Shown piece after piece: positions 45,610 to 56,346 of a DNA stretch of 64,000 nucleotides (within the stretch, counting starts at the first letter, position 1; every line of letters begins with the position of its first letter). The stretch lies in the NCBI GenBank assembly GCA_033085395.1, contig JANQBS010000017.1, positions 186,001 to 250,000 of the forward strand, written 5' to 3'. This DNA is from Xanthoparmelia taractica (lineage: Eukaryota; Ascomycota; Lecanoromycetes; Lecanorales; Parmeliaceae). A model generated the notes under the pieces. That model was not told the DNA's origin. It saw only the letters and a program-made list of their open reading frames with translations, and made no database searches. A program made the translations under genes and the position numbers.

Positions 45610-46533
45610 AAGGCACGGCGGTCATCTACGAATTTGGGATCTGCACAAGTGTCGAGACAGCCATCGCCTACCATTGGAGAAAATCGCAATTTCACGCAAT
45701 GACGCATCACCAGACAGGCTTCTCTTTTCCAGCTACTCAAACGCTCATGTCAGCATACCTTGACGGCTTTTCTACGCCACAGAGAAATGCTTTTGAGGAG
45801 CAGGACGTGGTGAATGGAGGCGGTTCGTCGTTCTACGACCTCTCATTGGCATCCAAAGCCAAGATGCTGCCACCCCAGAAATCCTTTAACAGCAGGTCAA
45901 AGAGCGCACATCAACGGCACCGCCAGCAGAGAAAGCCGCACCCCAATTAGCATGCCACCTCCTCAAACATCGCGCAAGCGGCCAGAACGGAGAATCATCT
46001 CGCGCAGGAGCTCAACTGTCAATTATATAGCTGCTCATCGCACGACACCGACGCTAATCACGGGTACTACGAACTCAACTATCCTTCCACAAATCCTATC
46101 TCAAATGCAAGAGGCTTCCACAGCTCCAACCAAACCCATTAAAGGACCCCAATTACGACGATGAGCTAGTCGATAACGTTATCCCTCAGTCATCAACCCA
46201 CTCATCTACAGGTATTCCTCATACCCTAGCAAGCAACACTGCCCACCCCACGCCAAAACGCAACAAGCAAAAACGTCCCCCAGCCTCCGCCCAAGACCCA
46301 ACGCCGACAAAACGTCCCGACGCCCCCTTCCCAAACCCGGAATCCAGCAACAAGGGCGCAATATCTTTCGGCCGCCCCATCCATCCATCCCATCACAACA
46401 GTCAGCACTGAAAGACCACCGCTTTTGATACCAAAACTCCAAGCACTTCTTCAATGGGTGCCGCCGACTTTCGGAACCCGAGACCCGGTGGCGGGTAAAC
46501 GTTGTCAGTAGTAGTGTCTTCTTGACATGGTAA

Positions 46534-46560
46534 CGGTGAGGTGAGGTGAGGTGAGGTGGG
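46534..46560. repeat. GGTGA tandem repeat
   Basis: About four copies of GTGAG/GGTGA in non-coding DNA. Confidence 0.75.
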
Positions 46561-47100
46561 TGGAAGATCTGCACGGTTTCTGAAATCGGGGAGCAAGGGG
46601 ATGAAGAGGGTTGGGTTAGGGATGAAGATGGGTAGGTACTGGAGCTGGATGGCATGGGAGAATCATGAGCTATGATGGATGCGGGGTGATGGAAGGAAAG
46701 TAGACCCAAGGCGGAGCTGTTAGGGTGAGTGGAAGGAATGAGAGGGGGCTTGGATGCTGCTGAAAGAGTGTTTTAAAGGGCCAGTCGTCGTACATGGCCC
46801 TACAATAAGCCTCTCATTCAAAGCCGAGTCATAAGATGCCATTTGCAGACTTTCTTCATTGATCTAAAAAAATGCTTTGCATGCTATGCTATTCTTGCAG
46901 CCACAACTCGCTGATCTCCCTCGCTCGCTCGTCCACAAAACACCACACAACTTGCGTGCAATCTCAACCCTTACAGGCAAGAAAAGCCATACCCCTTTGA
47001 AACCCCGCAAGCAGGGCCAAACAGGGGCAGGCCAAAGAGAGCCGTACCAGTGGTGGGGGCCATGAACCCCCAAACCACACCGCGACGCAAGCCGTATGTC

Positions 47101-50100
47101 CTAACTCTTGCCGGCGTCGTTGTTGGCGGTGAATGCAGACTCGTCCATCTCTCGATCCTTGCCCTGTTCATTGTTTGATCCTTCGCCGCCCTTGCTCGCG
47201 TCGAGCGCAGTGGTGTTATCGCGACTCTTGCGTTCCTCAGCCATGGCGCACTTTTCCTTTTCGACTTCGACGACGAAGGCTTTCTCGCCTGGCTTTCGGA
47301 TATTCTTGCTGAGGCCGACGAAGAACTCGCAGCGGAAGCGTAGGTATTCCTTGTCTCTCGTCGCTGTCGCATCAACCCTTGGTTGAACGACCGTGATCTC
47401 GTCCCCAGTTCTCAATCTGCCCCATATGAATTCCCCCTGCCCTTTCTTCAATTTCACTCCGTTGACGAGCACGTACTGTGACGCGTGCGTGCGTAGGATC
47501 GCTTCGAGCTTTGGATGGCTCATCCAGCTTGACTTACCGGCTTCGATGTCGGTCTCGATGCCTGGATACCACATCTGGATGTCGAGAGCTTGCTTGGGGA
47601 TGCGGTCATCTCTGGGATCAGGGTGAACGAAGTCGGAGTTGGGGTGACGGCCGTAGGTGGTCATCCGCTCCGTGATGTAAATGGTCGGTGTATGGATGGA
47701 GCCGCGCGTGGGTTGAAGTTTACCAAAGCGAAGGGGAGGCTTCACAAAGGATGCCGTTGCTGATGGGGCAAGATGGGCGGTCGCATCGAAAACTGCGCTG
47801 CCGGTCATATTGTGATGCGCGTTAGCAGTTGGGTCCTCGTGCGAAGATGTAGGGCGTGATGAAGCTCGAGAGATGGGGCAAGAGTTGGTGCGAGATGCTG
47901 CTTTTGCTGCTTTCTTCGCTTTCGCAGCTGCGAGTGCTTCTTCGAGACGGGAGACTTCATCGTCACTATCCCCGTCCTCTCCCATGATAACGTCATTCCC
48001 TGTTCCAAAGCGTGGAAGCGACTCGCGGCTGTTGAACGCAGTAGTTGGCAAGTCGTAGTTGCTCTTGTATACTCCACGTGATTGTTGTCCTTCTTGATAC
48101 CCAGCGTGATTGCTACCTTGTGAGCCTGGTCTGGACATTGGAGACATGCTCTTCTGTCTAAGGTCTTCAATGGAGGCGCGACGCGCAGCAGGGTATCCCT
48201 CGAAAGTGTTTGGTAATTGGCCCGCTGGGTGTTCAATGCCAGTAGTCTTGGGTCGCTTAGAAGCTCCTTTGATATCGGTAGGTAGCATGTTCTGGCTGGA
48301 ACGCTTGGAGCTGGGTCGAGAAGACGGCGAATCGGTGTCTTTGGACAGGTTTGGCGTGGCCGGCTTGCCACTCTCTGCTTGAGCAGGAGCGCCAGATCCA
48401 ATGGACGCCATATTGAGTTGACCGACGAGTGCTTCAGTGCCAAGTAGACTAGGTGCGCCTCCGCTTTGTGTAGGACCGGGTAGGCGTTGTGGACTCTGGG
48501 CGTGGTCTTGCGTTGTTATTTGATTCGAATTGTGTTGAACCCCGGTAGATTCATTTGCCGCGCTAGCGCCGTCTGGACTACCAGCGCGAGAATCATCATA
48601 GAGAGCATCGAAGGATACGTCGTAACTTCCCGGCTCAGTTCCATGTACCTGCAATGCGTGATTTCCCTGTACACCGAGAGCGCCAGAGCTAGCAAGAGCA
48701 GACGTCCCGATCTCACCAAAAAGCCGATTTGGTTGTGGCTGATTTCCCACCTGCCCAAAAATGGATGCTGGTGGAGACTCCATGTCGATCTGGGACTCAT
48801 CAGCCCAGGTTTCTCGCTGCTGATTTCGAACCACCATTGACGCAGTCTCTCCCCATACGTTTCGTGTCATATCGGGAACCCAAGTTCGAGCACGCTTTGA
48901 GGCACGAGGATCTTCAGTCGCATCACCGACCGCTTCTTCTAATCCACCATCGTCCTTGCCAATACTTAGCTGAGATGCATGAGCATTCAAGCGCTCGGCT
49001 GGATCACTGAGCACACAGTCAGATGCATCTGCTGGGCCTTCAGCCACGCGAAGCCATGGATGATCCAATAGTTCCTCATCGGAAGCACGCTCGGAGGGTT
49101 CCGTGACAAGCATTCGAGATAGAAAGTCGATACCCATTGCTGACACACCGACCATCCTCAAGCGCTCCCAATTCACGGGTAGGTGCATTAGATTCCACAG
49201 CATATCCTCACCCTGAGGGTCGTGTCTAGCAGTGAAAGGCGGCTCTCCGGAGAGCAAGTGGTATAGCACGGCCCCAAGACCCCAAATGTCAACAGAGTGC
49301 TGGTACGGGAACGTGTGATCATATCTGTAACAATGTATGAGTACGGCATACCTTACAGTGGACCTTGGCTCTACTTACTTTGCATTTGCACGCGAGCGTT
49401 TAGATGGCACGGAGGCTTTGACTCTCTGATATCCCGGGTAGACCTCAGGGGCACAGTACATCATCGTGCCGCAGAAAGTCTTGAGGAATGTGTCTTTATT
49501 GGTGACAATCTTCGAAAGGCCAAAGTCGGATAGCTTGAACACATAAGGGCAATCGCTTTCCATCAGGACATTGTCGGGCTTCAGATCCCGGTGAGTAATC
49601 CCGCGTTTATGCAGATAGTCAATTGCCTGCAGAATCTGTCGAGCTACATGCATACACATGTACTCTGGCATTGGAGACCCAACACGGGTCCACGTGCTGA
49701 GATCTCCGAAGCGGATGTATTCCATTACAATGTAAAGCCATTGGGCTGTCTCATGATGATCGACGTATTTCACAATGTTGGGCTGGCGAAGCCTTAGCCT
49801 TGCCACTTTTTGTGGGAGGGTGGGAGCACTTACATGTCGCAAACCCTTGATAACATTTAGCTCATTATAAATCTTGCTCGAGAAGACTCCATCTTTAGCA
49901 AGACGGGTCTTGTCCAACTGCTTTGCAGCAAAAACTTCGCCATCTCTCTTGGAAGACAGCTTGTATACGTTTGCAAAGGCTCCCGAGCCAATGAAGGCAA
50001 CAACATTGTACTTGGGACCACCGCTCCAGTGCATGCCGTGAGAATTACCTCCAGTCACAGCAGTTAGCAGAGAAGTCGTAGTACCAGGTCTAACGCCATG

Positions 50101-50976
50101 GGGCAACGCGTGCATGGGTACCTGCTTCTGTGTGAGGAGCGGCGGCAGCAATAAGTGGATAGGCGCTTTATAGCTTACCGGGGGAATAATAGGAGCATTG
50201 CCGTTTCTGGTAGCTTCAGCAAGAAACCCATACTGTCGTTCGGCTTGTTCAACGCATTTGATGTATGCAACGCAGTTCTGGTTATACTTTTCTAGACCGA
50301 GTTCACTCCTAATGGGCGTCTTGACACTGAATCTGATGGACTGGACGCGATCCTTTGCCTGGAGAGGAAGCTCAATGGTGTCACCGTTACAAAGCGTATG
50401 CTGCGATTCGGGATTGGGACCTAAGCGGTTGGCCTTGGGGCCTCGTAAGACGAGATCGTCAATCATTGTGCCATTAGTAGAAGTGTCTTCAATCATAAGA
50501 CTTCCATTGTTCTTCATAAAGATTCGAAAGTGCCGATTGCTGATCATATTGGTGTTGTTGTCGCTTAGCAACAAGTCGCACCTCGCAGGGTTGCGGCCAA
50601 ATGTAAAACCGAGGCCAAGATTGTGAACCTTTGAGGAAAATCGAAGGGCAATATCCTTTGTGGGATCATCCAGTTTTGGCTGGTTCGGGTCAGGAAGCTG
50701 GGTGTTCAAGTCCTCTGGATCGTCAGAGTGGTCACCCGGTCGTGTGTTAGTAGTCATTTGTTCGTCAGGTGCTTCGTATATGTGGGACATGCCATGATTC
50801 TGCAGAATGTGTTGAGGCGCTGCGTTAGCGGTAAGCTCGACAGCCTCATGGGCTGCGGGTGATGTGGGGAGAAGAATGCAGATGATATCTGATTCGTCTT
50901 GCTCGCTGAGCATGCTATTAAAGCCGTCTTTACGAGGGGCCGGCTGGGTAGCAGGCAGGGTGCATTGTTCTTCCAT
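47101..50976 (-). CDS. RAD53: Rad53/Chk2-type checkpoint kinase with FHA domains
   Basis: DNA-damage and replication checkpoint effector kinase, nuclear. Three exons: 49834-50976, 49379-49782 and 47101-49324. The first intron (49783-49833, 51 bp) has no stop and is in frame, but splicing restores GLRHPNIVKY; the second is 54 bp. 1256 residues. The N-terminus has TQ sites (PATQPAP, NTQLPDP). FHA1 has GFTFGRNPARCD, NRHFRIF and DTSTNGT. The kinase has FIGSGAFANVYK, the ATP-binding Lys in FAAKQL, HRDLKPDNVL, DFGLSK and FCGTMMYCAPE. A long disordered Ser/Pro region follows, then a second FHA-like domain (MTTYGRHPNSDF; QYVLVNGVKLKKGQGEF). It is longer than yeast Rad53 (821) because of the central disordered region. 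The start at 50976 matches the usual N-terminus; an in-frame open path upstream exists (see findings). Confidence 0.92.
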
Positions 50977-51057
50977 GGCGTCAAGGTTTCGATACTGGCG
51001 AGCTTCTATAGGTAACTGGCCGCTGCAATTGATACCTTTTTCGTGCAGTGGCTAAGA

Positions 51058-51738
51058 TCATGGCCAGTTAAAGTCAGCACTACTCACTGATTGGGATACA
51101 TGTAGATGATAGGAATGGCAAGATATATGAAATAGCATTGGATGTGGCTGGGAAGACTTGAGGCATATCGAAAGTGGAGTGGTCCGAATAGAAGGATGGT
51201 GATATATACTTACAATACGACTCTTGAGACGTTCTGTAAGGCGAGTGCCTCCAGGTATTATCTCAGTCTCAGAAGAAGACGAGCTGCTACCGGACTCGTC
51301 GTATACACTCTCATCAACCACTTCTCGACGAAAATCGTCAAAGCGGCTTGCACGAGGGTCGATATTCTCTTGGTCAGCAAGATGGTAGTCGCCGGGATCA
51401 GCGGCCGCTTCCTCACGGAGATCGTAGTCACTAAGGTCGAAGGCGTGAGCGTCACCAAGGTGAAGCTCACGGTGATCACGAGTAGGCAACTGTGACAAGA
51501 CTTCTGAATAGTCCAGGTCACCAAAAGGCAAATCTTGGTGATAGACAGTCTCGGGCTGACTATCAGGAATCTCAGCTGGAAGGTACGGGTCCGGTTGGCT
51601 GTCCGGGATTTCAGCTGGGAGCTCTGAGCCCGTGCTCTGGTGCTCTTCATGCTGGTCAGCGTTGTCATCTTCGTAAAGCGTGAAACGAGAGCGATGATCA
51701 TCTCCTGCGCCAGTGTAGTTACGACCGACGAAAGACAT
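51058..51738 (-). CDS. Unknown acidic protein with repeated EIPDSQP motif, 3' end uncertain
   Basis: An open frame from ATG 51738 (MSFVGRNYTGAGDDHRSRF) runs 175 codons to a strong donor GTAAGT at 51213. The protein is acidic and disordered, with two copies of LPAEIPDSQP, a third SQ site (EVLSQLP), a poly-Ser run and a basic end (GGTRLTERLKSRI). Read without splicing, it continues to a TGA at 51058, but the added residues look like intron. Splicing at 51213 to acceptors near 51147 or 51052 keeps the frame; the latter leads in frame into the Rad53 coding region. I list it as a separate gene because Rad53 has its own conventional start. Upstream ATGs to 52020 are in frame but look like leader. 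Confidence 0.5.
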   Translation of the reverse strand: MSFVGRNYTGAGDDHRSRFTLYEDDNADQHEEHQSTGSELPAEIPDSQPDPYLPAEIPDSQPETVYHQDLPFGDLDYSEVLSQLPTRDHRELHLGDAHAFDLSDYDLREEAAADPGDYHLADQENIDPRASRFDDFRREVVDESVYDESGSSSSSSETEIIPGGTRLTERLKSRIVSIYHHPSIRTTPLSICLKSSQPHPMLFHISCHSYHLHVSQSVSSADFNWP

Positions 51739-52225
51739 GGTTATAGGATGGCAGTGCCACTTTGTGCATTGTGTTGGGGGTAGTCTAAGGGAAGTGCGGG
51801 CGTCGATGGGTGAAGTAGTGCGGCACTTCTGCAAGTTGCCGAGGGCAACAGTGTGTAGAGCGCTTGCAGCAAAATGTTTCAAGGCCTGGTTGGCCACGTT
51901 GATAGCAAAGAGCTTGATGAGAGGAGTTCTGGGGTAGGGTAGGGTGGTAGGTGGAGGGGTTAAGGAAGGACGCAAAATTAAATGAGATTTGTGGGCATAC
52001 ATAGCAACCGCCCCGGCCACTCAAATCGGTCTAACCTCGGGCGGCGGCGACCAATAACTCTCGAGATAACTCCTTGTGGACAACCTTCCACAGACATCAA
52101 CCATCGTCACCCAACAACTCCTAGCTGTATGTCTCCTGTCCTACTGCTCTATCCCAGTTCCTCTTCCCGTGTTCTTCGGGTCTTGAAGCTAACTAGCACA
52201 GAGCCCGGGTGATACCATTCAAGCG
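51739..52225. other. Divergent intergenic region
   Basis: Promoter space between the acidic SQ-motif gene and the next plus-strand gene. It shows only short motif-free ORFs. Confidence 0.45.
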
Positions 52226-53135
52226 ATGGCCTTCTTCAAAGCACTCAAGTTCCAAGCTTCAAAGCACACAAAACCTCAAGAAGACACAGACCGTCTCTTG
52301 CCAAGCGGTCAAAGCACAACAGCCGCCGATAGAAGGCCAGCAACACCCTCTAGCAACTCCGTTGATCTTCAGAGGCCAGGCTCAACACAAACCGAAGACG
52401 AAGAGTCCGCGTAAGAAGTAAGACTATCACAATATTCAAAGAGAAACTGACAGAGAGAAAGGCCTGGCAGCGCGGACAACAATGAGAGAACAAAGGCAAT
52501 AGTCAGGAAAAGCAGAGAGAACAGAAAGCTACTCTTTAAAAACTCGAAGGCCTCAAAGATCAAAGATGTATTTGGGCATATAAAAGGGATAATTGGCAAA
52601 CCTCACAAGCAAGATCAAATAGGTATGTACAACAGAAAGAGAAGGTCGAGGCGTGCAGTCGTTTTTTGGATGTTGGCGGGAGATCGACAAGTCTAACGAT
52701 ATTCGTCCTAGGGTCTGTGGCTGTTCTGCAGCCTGCTAAAGAAAGGATGCCCCTGGACTGAAGAGTCAAGAGGGTACGAACTATGAAGGGAAGATTGGCT
52801 ACTTGGATGGCTACGAGGAGATACACCAGTGGAAAGGAGGAGGGCATGGTACATGGCATTGTTCTCATGGAGGACAGGTTTGTCTGCGTCATACTGCGCC
52901 CGGCGGCTACAAACATCTTTCCTCTGAACAGCCTAAGACATCCCCCATCTCACAGCTAAGGCCTAGTGATTGCGTCTTGCATAAAGGTGTTTGCTCAAAA
53001 GCGGAATGCAGAGCGCTGATGCGCAGATGGCATAAGAAACGAATGGTATCTGAAGAGCAACTTCTGGCTTGCAACTCTTGGCATTCCATCGAAAGCTGTT
53101 CACTTACATGTACTGTGTCTCGGATCACTCGATGA
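52226..53135 (+). CDS. Unknown gene with basic N-terminal part and Cys/His-rich C-terminal part
   Basis: Exon 1 (52226 to about 52411) encodes MAFFKALKFQASKHTKPQ and an acidic end. Splicing GTAAGA to AAAG at about 52462 continues the frame (PGSADNNERTKAIVRKSREN, then KNSKASKIKDVFGHIKG) up to a GTATGT donor at about 52622. A CTAAC branch and TAG acceptor at about 52711 give a short exon that meets TGA. A second block in another frame (about 52755-53135) is clearly biased: GKIGYLDGYEEIHQWKGGG, then HCSHGGQVCLRH, CVLHKGVCSKAECR, LLACNSW and SCSLTCTV, with eight Cys and several His that could bind zinc or form disulphides. I cannot join the two blocks cleanly, so they may be two genes or one with a frame error. 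Family unrecognised. Confidence 0.38.
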
Positions 53136-53409
53136 GGCTTTCTTGAATCAATATCTTTCGTGTTTCGAATTCCAGTGATAACGGGGAAAAAGGAGTTGGC
53201 TAAGATGGATTCGAGATTGAGTAAGGTATGTCTAAGGTAATCCGAATTAAGCCCGCATGCTACTGAAATACTCAGCTTGCTGCATCGTCATTAATAGACG
53301 CGTTCCAGTCAAAACAATCGACCAATCACCACCGCTACTCTCACCTGCTGCATCACTGCTAACAGACACCTTTCGGCCAAAGCAATCGATTACTGAGACT
53401 CTGACTCCC

Positions 53410-53844
53410 TCATTCATCAACCAAGTCTTTACGCCATTGAGGGTTATCTTTCCACTCTCCCTGCTGAGGGTTGTGTGCTGAGCCTTTGTTCCGCATTTTC
53501 TCAAACTGGGCACCCGTTGTCAGCCTTCCAAGCGTAATTGGCGGCCCTTCCGAGAACGTCGGCACAGACGAGACTTCAGGATCAAGGGCGAATTGAACCG
53601 GCTCGCCCGCCTCCCTATTTTCGTTGACCCTCGCAGTCACCGTCTCTTGAAGTTTCTTTGACGAGATCTCGATTCTCCACTCGTCGGGTTCATTATCATT
53701 CGGTATCCATGGTCCCCAATTTTTCTCCACGGTCCCCGCCCAACGTCTCGGAAAAGGACCGGTATTATCCGGAGCCTCGTGACCGGTGCCAGTCTCACGC
53801 TTATTGACTGCAGCGGCGTTTTCAAATGGGGGGTTTTCGGGCAT
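53410..53844 (-). CDS. Hypothetical small hydrophilic protein
   Basis: 144 residues from MPENPPFENAAAVNKRETG to QWRKDLVDE. The frame is open further upstream to an ATG at 53925. The composition is natural and hydrophilic, with blocks such as WGPWIPNDNEPDEWRIEI and SKKLQETVTARVNENRE, ending GEWKDNPQWRKDL. No membrane segment or known motif is visible. An overlapping minus-strand ORF at 53247-53513 in another frame is judged spurious. Function unknown. Confidence 0.48.
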   Translation of the reverse strand: MPENPPFENAAAVNKRETGTGHEAPDNTGPFPRRWAGTVEKNWGPWIPNDNEPDEWRIEISSKKLQETVTARVNENREAGEPVQFALDPEVSSVPTFSEGPPITLGRLTTGAQFEKMRNKGSAHNPQQGEWKDNPQWRKDLVDE

Positions 53845-53925
53845 GGTGGGAAGCGCAAGCGAGACTATTCCGCAAAGGTCAGTCTGAGAAGGCATTGAGA
53901 GTAGCAGGTAGCAAGGAGGAACCAC

Positions 53926-54941
53926 GGACTTGCGCGGTAATGCTTTGTGTCTTCGCGTTGCTGGTAGGTGCTTGGTGGTGGGTTGGAAGGTTGTGATGGG
54001 TGAAGGGGAAGCCTACAAGTCTATGAGTACTCGATGATTGCAGAAGGTCTTCTGAAGGGCTGGGAGGATTTTGTCGTTGTGTGAAAGTTGCGTTGTCTGA
54101 TCTGAAGGAAGAAGAGAAGAACAGAGGGGCCAGAGCGGAATTTATGGAAAATCATCATGGCTCAAGGCTGTCATACCTGCCCGCCATATCTTGTAAGAGT
54201 CGGAAGGTAGTGAAACGTCTCAGGAAAGGTGACGATACCCCCCGATCCAAGTTGAGGCCAAGGCTGAAGAAAAGACCCTCAGGCGGCTTCGAAACGCTGA
54301 CAACCTGGAACATTGAGCCGTATACACTCGGTATTGTTCGCGCATTACGCAATGTATAGAGGCAAAAGTTACCGCAAGATGACCCTCAGACGGTTTCGAA
54401 ACGCAGGCAGATTGCCCAATTGGTCGAGCCTCTTGCCAACTTCTTGCATCCCTACGTAACCACGTGGAGGCTGAGCACCTAGAAAACAGTCGCAGGCGCT
54501 TGAAACGCAGGTAGGGTATTGTATGAGTTAGAAGTCTGGCCCATTGAAAAGCGGACACAACTACCGGCAGATTATAGGGTGCAGCCCACGTTCTTCGTTC
54601 GGTAGAGGTCTAGTCGAGCCGTCCAGTAAGGAATCTGCTGAAACGTTGTGCTTTGAACCATGTCAAAGGTCACAGAGTGACAAAGACGAGTCAGAGACCG
54701 TTGGAGCATTATAGGGTGCAGTCCATGCTCTCCGTCAAGTGAGACGTCGGTCAAGCCCGCCATCAAGATATTGGCCGATGCTTAGAGGCTTTGGGCGCTT
54801 ATTAAACGTCACAAGAGAACAGGAACCGAGTCACATTCTGAAAATGGTAGGTTGCCAGAAAATTACGACCCGAAGCCCAGTAGTCTCAGCCAATGTACAG
54901 TGCACCCGCTTAAACGTCTGCCCTCTTGCTCCTCATCATCA
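53926..54941. other. Intergenic region with short imperfect repeats
   Basis: No gene supported. Short related segments recur: CGAAACGC-type blocks near 54290, 54395 and 54500, and an ATTATAGGGTGCAG block at about 54572 and 54709 (136 bp apart). Confidence 0.5.
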
Positions 54942-55880
54942 TCATTTCCCCCTTCCACTCCTCGTCCTGCCTTTCTCCTTCACCTCCAGCTTATCCCTCC
55001 ACGGATCATAAGGCGAAGCTATGACATGCTCTGGCGCTCTCTGTTTAGGTTTCAAGTCTTCATCCCTGAGCGGCTGTCCTGCGACAGGTCTTGAACGCTG
55101 CTCCGCGTGTAGCTTGTCGAGTGATTCGCCCACGATGTGATATTTCGCCCAGTTGATCGGCGGCATACGCACCACATTCTGCTCTGAAGGGATCTCGCCG
55201 AATGTACTTTCGATTGCTGCCGCCGACTTATCATCCTCATCTCCGGAGTCATCCACCTCCCCACCCTCGTTTGCATCATCTGCCAGGCTCCCTTCCAGCT
55301 CCCCCTTATGTTTAGGGTCCACACTATTCAAGCCCTTCTGTATCTCCCCCACAGGTCCCAGAACATCCCGCATCCCGCGAGCCTTTATCTTCCCACTAGC
55401 CACGTCCCTCGCAAAAGCTTCCGGATTGGCTACAGCGGCTTCTTTCTGCCTTTCCAACGTCTGCATATCTCGCAGAGCTTGCTGCCGCTGGAGTTGCAGG
55501 ATAGACATAGCTGCGCGTAGGGCAATGGCGTCGGAGTTGGTGGACTCGCTTATGGGAACAGGCTGCGGCGGCTCTGACATTTGAGCCGTGGGAGGTGGGC
55601 GTGCGGTAGGCATGGGGGCGCTAGAGTTTGAATTTTGCGGAGGCAGGGCATAGGATGGCCGCGGGAGAGGCGGAGGCGCCAAAGGGTATTGTTGGCGATT
55701 CTTGTTGTAGGTGTTACTATTCGCGGCGGCAGCCTCGGTAGAGACAGCTGGTAGGGAACTGGACATGGTGGGGGTTATGGGGGAATAGGGTGGTGCTGTT
55801 GGCGAAGGCGGGCGCTGGTCTGTGTGCTGATCATTTTGTAGAGAGTTCAGAGGATTCGGAGGGATTGAGAGAGTGGGCAT
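54942..55880 (-). CDS. Conserved-looking hypothetical protein with Pro-rich N-terminus
   Basis: Single exon, 312 residues. Residues 1-115 are Pro/Ser/Asn-rich and disordered. A predicted helix follows (DAIALRAAMSILQLQRQQALRDMQTLERQKEAAVANPEAFARDVASGKIK, written here as one continuous block in the gene). An acidic stretch (EGGEVDDSGDEDDK) comes next, then a likely conserved C-terminal motif: VVRMPPINWAKYHIVGESL, DKLHAEQRSRP and RAPEHVIASPYDPWRDKL. The end is basic (KGRTRSGRGK). This layout suggests a nuclear scaffold or regulator, but I cannot name the family. The frame is clean from ATG 55880 to the stop. Confidence 0.7.
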   Translation of the reverse strand: MPTLSIPPNPLNSLQNDQHTDQRPPSPTAPPYSPITPTMSSSLPAVSTEAAAANSNTYNKNRQQYPLAPPPLPRPSYALPPQNSNSSAPMPTARPPPTAQMSEPPQPVPISESTNSDAIALRAAMSILQLQRQQALRDMQTLERQKEAAVANPEAFARDVASGKIKARGMRDVLGPVGEIQKGLNSVDPKHKGELEGSLADDANEGGEVDDSGDEDDKSAAAIESTFGEIPSEQNVVRMPPINWAKYHIVGESLDKLHAEQRSRPVAGQPLRDEDLKPKQRAPEHVIASPYDPWRDKLEVKEKGRTRSGRGK

Positions 55881-56346
55881 GATGAATCGCTGTAAGTTTG
55901 TATGAGATGAGGTTGAAGGTGAAGGAGCAGGCCGGACGTATAGGGAAGGTTTGGCGAAAGATGGATCTACGACGAGTCATGGACTCCCATGACCAGAAGG
56001 AATTCACGAGTCACGATGCAGAGATGGCACGATCAAAGTAGTGATAGTAAATTACATTGAATAAGAGCAGGAGCCAAGTCCTATTGATATGTCACCTCCA
56101 TGACCTGTACATCTCCCAGGGGTATATAGCAAACAGCAAACAGCAAACAATACACAGTAAGAGCATATATACACCGTCAACGCCACGTTCGACATCGGAT
56201 CCAGTAACAGTGCAACATAGTCAGCTCCACTCCACCGCCCGCTATTGAAACGGATAGTGGGAAAAAGAGTGATAGTAGACCATGACAGCCTAATGAAGCT
56301 AACCGAAAAGTCCAACGTTTGCCGATACTGCATAACACGAGACGCA
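55881..56346. other. Intergenic region
   Basis: 466 bp between two minus-strand genes: promoter of the 312-residue protein and 3' UTR of the next. Short motif-free ORFs only. Confidence 0.5.

Larger units (their letters stand above)
44273..47100. other. Region between palC and RAD53
   Basis: Contains the palC promoter, the possible Mis18-like segments (44700-45609), and 1.4 kb (45610-47100) where several plus- and minus-strand ORFs lack motifs. GGTGA tandem copies lie at about 46534-46560. Confidence 0.45.
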
